From positions 62,001 to 126,000 of IMG/VR virus record IMGVR_UViG_3300035188_001379: DNA of 64,000 bases. One strand, written 5' to 3'. Positions 32,249 through 41,400 of the stretch are shown here, piece by piece; the stretch's first letter is position 1; the number at the start of each line of letters is the position of its first letter. The stretch is from a virus. The position numbers and the translations under genes were made by a program. Below the pieces are notes generated by a model. That model saw only the letters and a program-made list of their open reading frames with translations, was not told the origin of the DNA and searched no databases.

Positions 32249-32740
32249 ATGGCTGAGGAGCTGTACATGGTAGAGTTCAAGCTACCGCAGTTTGACTGGA
32301 CGCACTGGGCAGTGTGTGCGTCTATTGCAGATGCAGAGCAGGCTCTTATCAGACGCAGAAGAGAGCTGACGGACCCTAGCGACAAATATGTGCAGTTTAG
32401 GATAGTTAGGCACGAAGTTATAGAGAGTGATGTTGCAGGTCCTATAGATATAGAGCGCTGCGCTCAAGGGCACAGCTTTACAAAGCTTCCTAGCCATCCT
32501 AAAAATCAAGGGGTAGCCGAATGCCCCTATTGCCTTAGCGTGGCTAGTATCGCTCTAAAAGACGCGCTCGAGGCACAGACACATCAGGTACAGCTCCTTT
32601 CTAGCCTACTCAACAGTACACAAGAAAAGCTATCAAGGCTTGCTAGCATAGTTTTAAAGTTTTTACACACAGCAGACAAAACTATGTCTAGTGAGGCTTT
32701 TGCCGAATATGAAAAATACAGAGAAGACACAAAACAATAG
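32249..32740 (+). CDS. Zinc-ribbon hypothetical protein, 163 aa
   Basis: N-terminal strand/helix pair (WTHWAVCASIADAEQALI) like the small TTYED-type domains, then a metal-binding stretch with CAQGHSF and AECPYCLS, then a coiled coil (QVQLLSSLLNSTQEKLSRL). Function unknown. Overlaps the DUF3310 gene by 32 bases. Confidence 0.65.
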   Translation: MAEELYMVEFKLPQFDWTHWAVCASIADAEQALIRRRRELTDPSDKYVQFRIVRHEVIESDVAGPIDIERCAQGHSFTKLPSHPKNQGVAECPYCLSVASIALKDALEAQTHQVQLLSSLLNSTQEKLSRLASIVLKFLHTADKTMSSEAFAEYEKYREDTKQ

Positions 32741-32957
32741 TGAAGAGGTAGACCATCCCAATCACTACAACCAGATCACAGGGGTCGAATGTATCGACGT
32801 TATTGAGCAGTTAAAATTAGGCTTTAACCTAGGCAATACTCTCAAGTATATCTGGCGCTGCGATGACAAAGGTAAACGCGTGCAAGATCTTAAAAAAGCC
32901 GCTTGGTACCTGCAGCGAGAAATTAACAACGCAGAGAAAACAACTGAATCACAATAG
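32709..32957 (+). CDS. DUF3310 family protein
   Basis: 82 aa; ATG at 32709. The family pattern is clear: VDHPNHYNQITGVECIDVIE, then GNTLKYIWRC, KGKRVQDLKKAAWYLQREI. DUF3310 proteins are common in tailed phages, some annotated as nucleotide-kinase-like, but the role is not established. Confidence 0.88.
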   Translation: MKNTEKTQNNSEEVDHPNHYNQITGVECIDVIEQLKLGFNLGNTLKYIWRCDDKGKRVQDLKKAAWYLQREINNAEKTTESQ

Positions 32958-32960
32958 CCT

Positions 32961-33404
32961 ATGAAAACCATTCCAGCCTTGCTCTTGCTGCTCGGAGCAC
33001 AAACACTAGACGCAGGAATTAAAGCAGAAGAGAAAACTATTCCTGGATTAAAACTACGTATTGAAGGCGAAGTGCCTCTCACAGATAACAATGGAGTGGT
33101 AATTCCTTCGCAAGTTATCAAAGCGCAGGTAGGCAAACTTGTGTCGATATACAGAACAGATTTGTTCTGCTACAAAGGACAAATCACAGAGATTGAAGAG
33201 AGCGACGAAGCTTTAAAGATATACGGAAAAATACTCAATGTTCCTGAAAGTAGATTTGGCTTTATCCTCGCTAAAGGAGGGCAATTCGCAGGAGCCGTTG
33301 TAGAAGGTAACGAAAATAACAGAGCCTATGTACTGGAGTTTAGCCCTTCACATAAAGGGTTCATCTTCATTAGAAATTCTAAATACGAAAAGCCTGAGTT
33401 ATAA
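32961..33404 (+). CDS. Secreted hypothetical protein, 147 aa
   Basis: N-terminal signal-peptide-like segment (KTIPALLLLLGAQTLDA). The rest is strand-rich with no motif. The last base of its stop codon is the first base of the next ATG. Confidence 0.65.
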   Translation: MKTIPALLLLLGAQTLDAGIKAEEKTIPGLKLRIEGEVPLTDNNGVVIPSQVIKAQVGKLVSIYRTDLFCYKGQITEIEESDEALKIYGKILNVPESRFGFILAKGGQFAGAVVEGNENNRAYVLEFSPSHKGFIFIRNSKYEKPEL

Positions 33405-33808
33405 TGCCTGCAAAATACGAAAACATAAATGTCACAGAAGAATTCCTAAATAAAGACCCTAACGCCTTTTTTGTATTTGGAAACAACTTACAAAACAAAG
33501 GAACAGGAGGAGCAGCTAAATTAAGACATCATCCAAGGGCAATAGGATTTCTTACTAAAAAAGCTCCAGATCATGCACCCAAGTCTTGCTACACTGTAGA
33601 GGAGTACAGCAAGATTTTCTTTAAGTTACTTGCGCAGCTAAAAGAGCACGTAATCAAAAACCCTAGCCGTAAGTTTTACGTCTCAAAACTCGGTGCAGGG
33701 CTAGCTAACAGATATATGATCTGGGAGCTATTAATCAAACACAACCTAGAAGCTGAACTAGGAGAATACGATAATGTCATATTCTGCTGGGACGAAAACG
33801 AGTCATAA
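33404..33808 (+). CDS. Conserved phage protein (A1S_2505-like)
   Basis: 134 aa. Pattern NAFFVFGNNLQNKGTGGAAKL followed by RAIGFLTKKAP matches a widespread family of phage and bacterial proteins (F.FGSN...GGAA...GA.G) that I remember as A1S_2505-like; some resemble macro-domain edges. Function unknown. Confidence 0.65.
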   Translation: MPAKYENINVTEEFLNKDPNAFFVFGNNLQNKGTGGAAKLRHHPRAIGFLTKKAPDHAPKSCYTVEEYSKIFFKLLAQLKEHVIKNPSRKFYVSKLGAGLANRYMIWELLIKHNLEAELGEYDNVIFCWDENES

Positions 33809-33812
33809 ACAT

Positions 33813-33938
33813 ATGCTTAAACCTATTCTAACTTTAATCGCACTAACATTATTTTTAGCCTGCTCTGCAATATATGTGCATGTGAAATTGATCAAGTACA
33901 TCGCAGGCCCAAGCTGCAGCTGCAATCAAAATAAATAG
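33813..33938 (+). CDS. Small membrane peptide or lipoprotein, 41 aa
   Basis: ATG at 33813 to TAG at 33938. A hydrophobic N-terminus with a lipobox-like LFLACSA, then a second hydrophobic half and CSCNQNK tail. Fits the gap between two genes. Could be a membrane-active small protein. Confidence 0.5.
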   Translation: MLKPILTLIALTLFLACSAIYVHVKLIKYIAGPSCSCNQNK

Positions 33939-33961
33939 CCCTAACCACTAGAACTAAATTT

Positions 33962-35008
33962 ATGGAAAAATTAGCAGTAATCGCAAAAGTATTAGAACTC
34001 GCACCCATCGAAGGAGCAGATCGAATCGAACGTGCTACTGTGCTTGGTTGGCACGTAGTTGTGAAAAAAGGTGAGCACAAAGTGGGAGATCTTGTGGTAA
34101 TGATCTTCCCTGATTCGTACGCATACAAAAGCTATGTAGATGCAACATACATAGGCAGTCAAGAAAAGACAAGAATCAGAACAGTCAAAATGCGCGGACA
34201 ATATAGCGCAGGGCTAGTCTTGCCTCTTGCCGAAGTCTATGCTGCAGCAGAACGAAAAGGTCTTCCTTCAAGAGTTTGGGAAGAAGACGAGGAGGTGAGT
34301 GTGCTCCTTGACATCGAGAAGTGGGTAGCTCCTGTAGGCATGAGTACAGGAGGAAAAGAAATTGGAGATTTTCCTACACGCTACATTAACAGAACAGACG
34401 AGCTCAATTTCAGAAGCGAGCCTGGAGCCCTGCTTGAGGCAAGAACAGACCCTAGATTCAAGAATGTGGAGTTTGTGGCTACGCTCAAATGTGACGGCAC
34501 CAGCGCCACCTATATCAGTGTGCCTGGCTACTTCCATGTATGTGGCAGGAATAAAGAGTATGCTGATGTAGACGGCAGCATGCACTGGGAGATAGCCAAA
34601 AAGTACAAGCTTGAAGGTAACCTAGAAGAAAACTACGCAATTCAAGGAGAGATCTGCGGCCCTGGGGTGCAAGGCAATCCAATGAAGCTAGACTCTCGAG
34701 ACTTGTTTGTTTTCAGAGTTAAAAATCTTGCTACTCACGAGTGGCTTGGTTGGGATGATCTTAAACTATTCTGTGCTCAGCACTATCTCAAACATGTGCC
34801 TGAAATTACCAGATTCGTGTTTTCGGCAAACGTACCTAGCATTGAAGATTTGCAAGACATTGCCAATGATGCCAAGTACGACCATGGGCGAGCAAACGCT
34901 GAGGGAGTTGTAATTTTCCCTGTAGTACCGATCAAAAGCCTCAGCCTGCAGAAAAGCTACTGGAGCCTTAAAGTAATGAACCAACCTTACGACATGAAGA
35001 AAGGTTAA
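33962..35008 (+). CDS. RNA ligase, DRB0094 (Rnl5-like) family
   Basis: 348 aa. N-terminal 100 residues resemble the OB-like tRNA-binding type domain preceding the ligase core in this family (VLELAPIEGADRIERATVLGW). Motif I ATLKCDGTSATY carries the adenylated Lys (near 176); motif III-like HVCGRNKEY and motif IV-like ENYAIQGEICGPG follow, and the Lys-containing motif V is near WSLKVMN. Seals nicked RNA. With a tRNA cluster in this phage, repair of host-cleaved tRNA is a reasonable inference. Confidence 0.8.
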   Translation: MEKLAVIAKVLELAPIEGADRIERATVLGWHVVVKKGEHKVGDLVVMIFPDSYAYKSYVDATYIGSQEKTRIRTVKMRGQYSAGLVLPLAEVYAAAERKGLPSRVWEEDEEVSVLLDIEKWVAPVGMSTGGKEIGDFPTRYINRTDELNFRSEPGALLEARTDPRFKNVEFVATLKCDGTSATYISVPGYFHVCGRNKEYADVDGSMHWEIAKKYKLEGNLEENYAIQGEICGPGVQGNPMKLDSRDLFVFRVKNLATHEWLGWDDLKLFCAQHYLKHVPEITRFVFSANVPSIEDLQDIANDAKYDHGRANAEGVVIFPVVPIKSLSLQKSYWSLKVMNQPYDMKKG

Positions 35009-35009
35009 T

Positions 35010-35678
35010 ATGAGTGACCATACAAACAAAGTAGAATGGATCGGGCATTATGGCGGCGATCTCACACACGGCTTGTCCGCGTGGACAAGCACATACAGAG
35101 ACCTAGATGAAGATAAGCTAAACAGGCTACCAAAAATGCTAGCCAGGTTGGCTGCAGATAAGCACGATACGCCGTTTGAAAAAAGTGTTCTTCATTTTCT
35201 CGTAGACACTGAGATCGCTTCACACATCCATCTTCTCAAGCATAGGATCGGTGTAAGTATTAATGCTGAATCGGCGAGATACAAGGAGCTCAATGAAGAT
35301 AAGTTTTATATCCCTCCTGACTTCTACGATGTTCCAATTTCTGAGGATAGTGGTTGGGGAGGTTATGATAATTGGGCAGAGCTACTGATTGATCACTCAA
35401 AGCAGAGTAACCGACTGTATCACGCCTGCCTAAAAGATGCTGAGAAAGTTCTTGGTCGTAAGCGGGCCAAGGAGAGTGCCAGGTTCTTTAAGATGTACAA
35501 CAGTCAGATAGCTTCTGATGTTATGTTTAATTGGAGAAGCTTTGCGCATTTCCTGTATTTACGTAGATCAGAACACGCACAGAAAGAAATCTGCGAAGTA
35601 GCAGACAGGATGCTCACAATGGTCAAAGAGCTTCCTTCCAACCCATTCAACCACACACTAGAAGCATTTGGATTATGA
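35010..35678 (+). CDS. thyX: Flavin-dependent thymidylate synthase ThyX
   Basis: 222 aa, normal for ThyX. The motif LKHRIGVSINAESARY corresponds to the ThyX signature (RHR..S.N..S.RY) in the form common in phages. FYIPPDFYD follows, and FMWRSFAHFLYLR-like FNWRSFAHFLYLR precedes the C-terminal dUMP-contact helix. Makes dTMP from dUMP using FAD and methylene-tetrahydrofolate. This fits a phage that also carries uracil-DNA-repair functions. Confidence 0.93.
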   Translation: MSDHTNKVEWIGHYGGDLTHGLSAWTSTYRDLDEDKLNRLPKMLARLAADKHDTPFEKSVLHFLVDTEIASHIHLLKHRIGVSINAESARYKELNEDKFYIPPDFYDVPISEDSGWGGYDNWAELLIDHSKQSNRLYHACLKDAEKVLGRKRAKESARFFKMYNSQIASDVMFNWRSFAHFLYLRRSEHAQKEICEVADRMLTMVKELPSNPFNHTLEAFGL

Positions 35679-35884
35679 CTATCACAAGAAAATCACAATA
35701 TTCAGGAATTATAAGGTCTGTAGAGATGGATATTACTGCAGAACAAGTCGAAGCATACAACAACGGCGCACTACTTCAGAACGCCTTTCCTGGTCTCTCA
35801 GCAGCAGATAGAGAATTCTTTAAGTCAGGAATTACTGACGAAGAGTGGCAGGAAATGTTTGGCCCCGAAGAAGACGATGAATAG
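35675..35884 (+). CDS. Hypothetical acidic protein, 69 aa
   Basis: Basic start, acidic end (EEWQEMFGPEEDDE). Overlaps ThyX by four bases and the next gene by eight. No family. Confidence 0.65.
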   Translation: MTITRKSQYSGIIRSVEMDITAEQVEAYNNGALLQNAFPGLSAADREFFKSGITDEEWQEMFGPEEDDE

Positions 35885-36488
35885 CGAACTACAAGACAAG
35901 CTGTTTGCCGATTTTCCTGAAGTTTTACAAGAACACAAGCTCAGCATATATGAAAGCTGTATGAGCTGGGGGTTCGAATGTGGCGACGGCTGGGAGCCTG
36001 TTATACGCCAGATGTGCAAGCTATTGTCTCGTAAAGTATGCACGACAGTTAAAAAGAAGCAGCTGTTTCCTTATCAAGATGAGCTAGAGGTATGGCTACA
36101 TAACAAGTGTAGAAAGATTGAGAGATTATTTAAAATGCCACATAATACACTATATGTGGCTAAGTTCGAGCGCTATGTCCGTTTCCCTGGTTATTCTGTA
36201 AGGCTTACCCAGGTTAAAGAAAAGTTTGGTACATTACGTGTATATCACGATATACATCCAAATTTTACAAAAGACGAAGTAAAGCATATTTCTGAAAGAG
36301 AGCTTATGAGAGCTCAAGAAAACTATGCTGGCTATGTGGACGGGGTGATTAGCTTTGCTGAGCAAGCAAGTGCTACCATCTGCGAGATACATGGGAAGCC
36401 TGGTAAGCTAACCACCAGAGGCTGGTGGCATGTGGCCTGCGAAGAGTGCGAGAGCAACAAAAAAAATGAAAATACTAGTAATTCCTGA
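35877..36488 (+). CDS. Hypothetical protein, 203 aa
   Basis: ATG at 35877 preferred over TTG at 35859. Contains Cys pairs (CMSWGFECGDGW; CEECESNK near the end) and TRGWWHVACEEC, a recurrent C-terminal pattern (C...H...R....C..C) in phage proteins of unknown function. Probably zinc binding. Confidence 0.7.
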   Translation: MNSELQDKLFADFPEVLQEHKLSIYESCMSWGFECGDGWEPVIRQMCKLLSRKVCTTVKKKQLFPYQDELEVWLHNKCRKIERLFKMPHNTLYVAKFERYVRFPGYSVRLTQVKEKFGTLRVYHDIHPNFTKDEVKHISERELMRAQENYAGYVDGVISFAEQASATICEIHGKPGKLTTRGWWHVACEECESNKKNENTSNS

Positions 36489-37278
36489 CGTTCATCAAAA
36501 GCTCGAAAAGTTATCAATAATTCTAGAAAACAACACGTTTGATACGCTCATATCGCTTGGAGACTGGTTTGACGATTTCTATGATTCTCCAATGCATGCT
36601 GAAAATACAGCAAACTATATTCTCAAGCTGTATAGTAAATACGGAGAAAACTTCATATGGCTGCTAGGTAACCATGATGTGCCCTACCTATTCCCTGCTA
36701 CATACGATCGACGCGCATGCAGCGGCAACACAAGAGATAAGCTCAAGGTTATCAATAAAGTGTTTCAAGGAAGCAGCCCATTAGGATTTAGACCTAAACT
36801 AGCTCACGTAGTCGAAATAGATGAATGCTTGCCTATAGTATTGAGCCATGCAGGAGTCAGTGAGCATCATTTTGGGCATCCTCTAGAAAAAGATATATCT
36901 GCTGCAAGCGTGCTATCAAGATGCCTTATAGCCGAGACATTCCTGGCTCTAGGTCTAGATGATCCTATACTTGGCGCAGGAATGGCTAGGGGCGGACGTG
37001 AACCCGTCGGAGGCATAAACTGGCTTGATTGGAATCATGAGTATGCTCCTGTAGAGGGCTTGAGTCAGATTGTGGGGCATACTCCTCTGCACGCTCCTAT
37101 GGTTATTGATGAATGTAGAGCATCTATCACTCCCGACGATAAGATGCCTGCTATTGATAGATATCGTTTGAAGCCGGGGAAGTCATACAATGTAAATATA
37201 GACACGCATCTAGAAAACTACATCACAATAGAAAACAACGAAATCCTAATACACAAAACAGCCTGCCTTATATCCTAA
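36466..37278 (+). CDS. Calcineurin-like metallophosphoesterase
   Basis: 270 aa; ATG at 36466. Motifs in order: VIPDVHQKLE (D-x-H), SLGDWFDDF (GD), LLGNHDVPY (GNHD), VLSHAGVSEHH, and VGHTPLHAP. All metal-site residues are present. Could be a serine/threonine protein phosphatase, nucleotidase or nuclease. It is one of three such proteins here (also 3618 and 58608). Confidence 0.85.
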   Translation: MKILVIPDVHQKLEKLSIILENNTFDTLISLGDWFDDFYDSPMHAENTANYILKLYSKYGENFIWLLGNHDVPYLFPATYDRRACSGNTRDKLKVINKVFQGSSPLGFRPKLAHVVEIDECLPIVLSHAGVSEHHFGHPLEKDISAASVLSRCLIAETFLALGLDDPILGAGMARGGREPVGGINWLDWNHEYAPVEGLSQIVGHTPLHAPMVIDECRASITPDDKMPAIDRYRLKPGKSYNVNIDTHLENYITIENNEILIHKTACLIS

Positions 37279-37279
37279 T

Positions 37280-37717
37280 ATGGTCAGATTCTATTTTTCA
37301 GACAAAGGGGTGACTCGTAAAATGGGCTGCCCTAACTTGTGGCCTGTGCACGATCGCCAGTTTAACCGTGTACCAAGGTCACTATTTGAAACTCCTGGTC
37401 TTGTGGTGCATATCGAACCAAAGATATGTCAAAGTGGTCCAATGGCGAGAATAACTGTATTTGACACAGCTCGAGTACAATTCAAGCCTGTTTGGGCGGA
37501 CCATTCGCAAGAGCGTCTATTCGGGGGATGCGTAATGAGTGCCGAATACTACAATAGCGGCCACACCACGATTAGATCGAATATATTGGATCATGCCTCA
37601 ACCAGTAGAACACCAGAAGACTTTGAGCATGATTGGCAGGTTAGAGAAGCCTGCATACCTGTAATCAGACAAGCAATTGAACTACACCTAACCTACTTCC
37701 CTAAATTAATCTTATGA
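37280..37717 (+). CDS. Hypothetical protein, 145 aa
   Basis: Strand-rich with no motif; between the phosphoesterase and DNA ligase and overlapping the ligase by four bases. Confidence 0.7.
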   Translation: MVRFYFSDKGVTRKMGCPNLWPVHDRQFNRVPRSLFETPGLVVHIEPKICQSGPMARITVFDTARVQFKPVWADHSQERLFGGCVMSAEYYNSGHTTIRSNILDHASTSRTPEDFEHDWQVREACIPVIRQAIELHLTYFPKLIL

Positions 37718-38841
37718 GCCTACCTAAACTATTTAAAAAAACTGCAACAGGAGCTACCCAAGAGTGGCAAATCTTCTTCGAAAACGGAGAGTACTACACT
37801 GTGAGTGGTCAAACAGATGGTAAAAAGATTACTAACACACCTACGAAATGTAAGGGCAAAAACATCGGTAAGAAGAATGAGACTACTGCTGACCAGCAAG
37901 CAGAGCTCGAGTCCCGAGCCAAATGGCAAAAGAAAGTTGACGAAGGTTATGTCGAGGATGTGGCTGCTCTTAACGCTGGTAACTCTCTTAGGCTGGATCC
38001 TATGCTTGCAAAAGATTATGCTGACTATGAAGACAAGCTAGAGTTCCCTGTATACAGCCAGCCTAAACTTGACGGGCTGCGCTGTATTGTTACGAGAGAA
38101 GGCGTGTTCAGCAGACAATGGAAACCCTTTGCTACATTGCAGCATATTAGAGAGGCAGTGCAACCGTTGTTTGACAGCTACCCTGACTTGCTTGCCTTTG
38201 ACGGTGAGATGTACTCGCACGAGCTCAAAGATAAGTTTGAGGAAATTGTGAGCATTGTTAAGCAGCCAAAAGCAAGCCCTGCAGACATTGAGAAGTGTAA
38301 AAAATCTGTACAGTATCATGTGTACGATATAATCACAAAAGGAAATGATCCGTTCATGCGGAGACGCTCGGATTATAATCTTCTTGTACGTGCAGCTAAT
38401 AGTCCATATATCACCGCAGTAACTACGCTTTGTGCAGACGATCAAAAAGATTTAGACAAGCATTACCATTCGTATATGTCTGAAGGCTACGAGGGGCAGA
38501 TGATTCGCTCCTGGAATAGCCTGTATCAGCACAAACGCACGAAAGACCTCCTCAAGAGGAAGGACTTTCACGAAGGCGAATACGAGATCATGGGATTCAA
38601 AGAAGGTAAAGGTAGTCGTGAAGGCTGCATTATCCTACGCCTAGGTATGCCTGACGGCAAAGAGTTTGACTCTGTGCCTGTGGGCGGTATCGAGTATCAG
38701 AGAAGACTATGGACTCGCCGAGAAGATATTCTGGGTATGCAGGCAACTGTAAAATATCAGAATCTCAGCAGTGACGGAATCCCTAGGTTCAACAATACGA
38801 TAAAGATCAGAACAAGAAACCTTGAAGAAGTACTTATTTAA
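37714..38841 (+). CDS. ATP-dependent DNA ligase with N-terminal WGR-like domain
   Basis: 375 aa. Residues 1-75 resemble the WGR-like segment seen before phage ligase cores (EWQIFFENGEYYTVSG, GKNIGKKNETTADQQ). Ligase motif I YSQPKLDGLRCIV (catalytic Lys), LAFDGEMYSH (motif III), EGYEGQMIRS (motif IV) and DLLKRKDFHEGEYEI (motif V) follow in order, then an OB domain. Seals nicks between Okazaki fragments. Confidence 0.9.
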   Translation: MSLPKLFKKTATGATQEWQIFFENGEYYTVSGQTDGKKITNTPTKCKGKNIGKKNETTADQQAELESRAKWQKKVDEGYVEDVAALNAGNSLRLDPMLAKDYADYEDKLEFPVYSQPKLDGLRCIVTREGVFSRQWKPFATLQHIREAVQPLFDSYPDLLAFDGEMYSHELKDKFEEIVSIVKQPKASPADIEKCKKSVQYHVYDIITKGNDPFMRRRSDYNLLVRAANSPYITAVTTLCADDQKDLDKHYHSYMSEGYEGQMIRSWNSLYQHKRTKDLLKRKDFHEGEYEIMGFKEGKGSREGCIILRLGMPDGKEFDSVPVGGIEYQRRLWTRREDILGMQATVKYQNLSSDGIPRFNNTIKIRTRNLEEVLI

Positions 38842-38844
38842 ACT

Positions 38845-39051
38845 ATGGAAAAAGAATATTTTGTCCGCAGACTGACAGAGAAAGGGAAGCTCAAGACACC
38901 AAGATATAAAAGCGGAGAGCCTGTAGCTCCTTGGAGAACGTTTCAAACAGAAAAAGAAGCGTTTGATTTCATTAAAGAATACGAGATAGATAATGTGATT
39001 GTTTTTTCAAAAATTAGACAACTGCAGGTAAGCTCACAGCAAACAAACTAG
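38845..39051 (+). CDS. Hypothetical protein, 68 aa
   Basis: Basic N-terminus with a strand-helix layout (EYFVRRLTEKGKL; FQTEKEAFDFIKEYEI). No family recognised. Confidence 0.65.
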   Translation: MEKEYFVRRLTEKGKLKTPRYKSGEPVAPWRTFQTEKEAFDFIKEYEIDNVIVFSKIRQLQVSSQQTN

Positions 39052-39055
39052 CCTT

Positions 39056-39391
39056 ATGCTTTACCGTAAAAAGCCTGTTGTAGTCGAGGCACATCAGTGG
39101 TTCAAGAACGGGGACCATCCAGAAGATCAGTCTACTTTGATACTGCCTCCTAATTGTCAAATCCCTCACTTGAGTGAGGGTAAAGTAGTGAGGTATTTCA
39201 GAGATCCAAATATAGATGGACATTATGAATGCTCTCACTGTGGTAAATTGGTTCATCACCATGGCTGGATAGATACCCTCGAAGCAGGGCATCGTGTCTG
39301 CCCTGGAGACTATATCATCACCGGAGTCAAAGGTGAGCGATATCCTTGTAAGCCTGATATCTTTGAAGAGACCTACGAAAAAGCAGAATAA
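39056..39391 (+). CDS. Conserved phage protein (GDYIITGVKGERYPCKPDIF type)
   Basis: 111 aa. The ending ITGVKGERYPCKPDIFEET and the start RKKPVVVEAHQW are hallmarks of a very common phage hypothetical family. A CSHCGKLVHHH insertion may bind zinc. Function unknown. Confidence 0.82.
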   Translation: MLYRKKPVVVEAHQWFKNGDHPEDQSTLILPPNCQIPHLSEGKVVRYFRDPNIDGHYECSHCGKLVHHHGWIDTLEAGHRVCPGDYIITGVKGERYPCKPDIFEETYEKAE

Positions 39392-39402
39392 TACAAAAAA
39401 AA

Positions 39403-40191
39403 ATGAACAAGCAAGAAATTCAAAAAAATATTGAAAACGTCCTCGATTATTGGACCAGGACGTTGCCTCCTACTTTGGCGGCTGTAGTTAAAAGAAATGT
39501 GATTGTTAGTGGAGGCTGTATCGCCTCTATGCTCTTGAAGGAACCTGTAAAAGATTATGATCTTTATTTTAAAGATGTTCACACGGCTCTTGAGCTTGCG
39601 AAATACTATACTAGTAAATTAGGAGTTAATACCGCCTGCGTCATAGATGGTAAGGTAGTTTTAAATGAGGCTGTAGTAAGTATGGGTAGGCATATGCCCA
39701 TATCTAGCCAGGCATTTTCTCCAGTATATCTTTCTCGCAATGCGATCACACTGTCTGGAGGTATACAGCTTATTCTTCGCTTCTGTGGAAGTGTGGAAAA
39801 AATACTAGAAACCTTCGATTTTGCTCACACCAAAAGCTATTTTACTTTTGATACAGGCTTGCGGCTTGATCAAGAGGGGCTCGAAAGTTTGCTAAGCAAA
39901 GAGCTTGTCTATGTAGGTAGCGGCTTCCCTGTGTGTGCGCTTTTTAGAGCTCACAAGTTTATGCGGCGTAAGTGGAAATTGCGCCCTTCTGAGCTCATGA
40001 AAATTGTATATGACATTGCGCAGCTAGACGTGACTGACCCTCTTGTAATCAAAGAGCAGCTGGGAGGATATTATGGTCAGAGCATTGCTAAGCAGATGAA
40101 CATCCCAGGCAAACTCAATCGAGAAGTGTTCTTTGCTATTGCTGAGGGCTATGCTCCAAAGAATCCTGAGAGCGTAGGTAACTACATGTAG
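39403..40191 (+). CDS. Nucleotidyltransferase-fold protein
   Basis: 262 aa. VSGGCIASMLLKEPVKDYDLYF shows the Pol-beta superfamily motif GG...D-x-D. No ARM or CCA-enzyme basic/acidic motifs were identified downstream. Might modify RNA or a protein. Given the tRNA genes (one without encoded CCA), a tRNA role is possible but unproven. Confidence 0.65.
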   Translation: MNKQEIQKNIENVLDYWTRTLPPTLAAVVKRNVIVSGGCIASMLLKEPVKDYDLYFKDVHTALELAKYYTSKLGVNTACVIDGKVVLNEAVVSMGRHMPISSQAFSPVYLSRNAITLSGGIQLILRFCGSVEKILETFDFAHTKSYFTFDTGLRLDQEGLESLLSKELVYVGSGFPVCALFRAHKFMRRKWKLRPSELMKIVYDIAQLDVTDPLVIKEQLGGYYGQSIAKQMNIPGKLNREVFFAIAEGYAPKNPESVGNYM

Positions 40192-40192
40192 T

Positions 40193-40435
40193 ATGATAGA
40201 GTGGCCGAAGGTGGGAAGCAGGGTAACGTTCAAACGCGTTACCCTGCATTGGTATAACGACATAGTGCAAAATGCTCGGGAGTTACTAGAACCTGAAAAA
40301 GAGTATACGCTTTCTAAGGTTACACCTTACAGTAGCTGGTGTGCTGTAGAGCTAGAAGAGCTCCCAGGTAAAAAATTCTCTCTAGGGTTTTTCGATTATC
40401 CTAGAGAGGTAGACTTGAAAAATAAAAATGACTGA
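40193..40435 (+). CDS. Conserved small phage protein, 80 aa
   Basis: Pattern LEPEKEYTLSKVTPYSSWCAV then LEELPGKKFSLGFF resembles a common phage family (Y.v.....SSW..V.Le..pg..F). Function unknown. Confidence 0.68.
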   Translation: MIEWPKVGSRVTFKRVTLHWYNDIVQNARELLEPEKEYTLSKVTPYSSWCAVELEELPGKKFSLGFFDYPREVDLKNKND

Positions 40436-40814
40436 AGAAGAAATTAACGAAACAATCGCCGAACATTGCGGGAAGAAAATAATTTCTCTTCCTTTTATTC
40501 CAAAAAAAATAACGGTAGATGATAATACTGTTTTTACAAGAGCAGCACAACAGCAATGGTATTCAGTTTATCCTACAGGAGCCACAGTCGATAGGGTGCC
40601 TAATTATTGCAAAGATTTAAACGCAATGCACGAGGCTGAAAAGACGCTAGATTACGAGCAGGCTGATGACTTTTGGGACTGCTTGTGTGATGCAACTGCC
40701 GAAGAAAACGATGTGCAAGCAAATCCGTTCCCGTGGAGGTTTGCGCGCACACATGCAACAGCCCGCCAACGCGCAGAGGCATTTTTGAGGACGTTGGATA
40801 AATGGGAGAAGTAA
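40428..40814 (+). CDS. Hypothetical protein, 128 aa
   Basis: Acidic, with a basic tail (RFARTHATARQRAEAFLRTLD). No motif. Overlaps the previous gene by eight bases. Confidence 0.68.
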   Translation: MTEEEINETIAEHCGKKIISLPFIPKKITVDDNTVFTRAAQQQWYSVYPTGATVDRVPNYCKDLNAMHEAEKTLDYEQADDFWDCLCDATAEENDVQANPFPWRFARTHATARQRAEAFLRTLDKWEK

Positions 40815-40816
40815 AT

Positions 40817-41155
40817 ATGCGAACGCTTAAATTCAGAGTGTACATCCCAGAGCATGGAAAATTCACTTATTTTGGAATAAACGGGTTTGACCACTCGGAC
40901 CGCTATCTAGATCAAACGGGTTATCCGGTACAGCAATTCATAGAGCTATACGACGTACACGGTAAAGAAATATATGAAGGGGATATCCTAAAGAGAAAAG
41001 GAAATTACTACATCTATGTTGTGGTATATTCACCAGAGTACTCCTGCTATCAGCTAAAGGACCTCGACGGAGACTATGTAAGTGTGGCCTACCATAAAGA
41101 TAAGCTCGAAGTGATCGGTAACATTTGCGAGCATCCAGAAATACTAAAGGTTTAA
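40817..41155 (+). CDS. YopX-family protein
   Basis: 112 aa; ATG at 40817 chosen. Signature parts: MRTLKFRVY at the N-terminus, HGKEIYEGDILKR in the middle and KLEVIGNICEHPEIL at the end, as in YopX proteins of Bacillus phage SPbeta and many others. Function unknown. Confidence 0.88.
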   Translation: MRTLKFRVYIPEHGKFTYFGINGFDHSDRYLDQTGYPVQQFIELYDVHGKEIYEGDILKRKGNYYIYVVVYSPEYSCYQLKDLDGDYVSVAYHKDKLEVIGNICEHPEILKV

Positions 41156-41156
41156 A

Positions 41157-41399
41157 ATGAAATCAAAGAAGCCCACGCTGGAAGAAAAAGTTCAGATGTA
41201 TGAAAGCTTCCTGCATAGTTTGAACATGTATATGCTCTGTGGTAGTAATTACGCAATAAGTATGTTGCTACAAAACGCAGACGCTTGGAGCTATGCTCAT
41301 CGTTGTGGAGACGGTGAGCTCTCTGAGCAAGAGATTGAGAAAAACGTAAACAAAAAATTCTGGAAGCTTCTCGATATCCCAGACACAAAAAACAAATAA
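41157..41399 (+). CDS. Hypothetical protein, 80 aa
   Basis: Helical; no motif. Directly follows the YopX-like gene. Confidence 0.65.
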   Translation: MKSKKPTLEEKVQMYESFLHSLNMYMLCGSNYAISMLLQNADAWSYAHRCGDGELSEQEIEKNVNKKFWKLLDIPDTKNK

Positions 41400-41400
41400 T

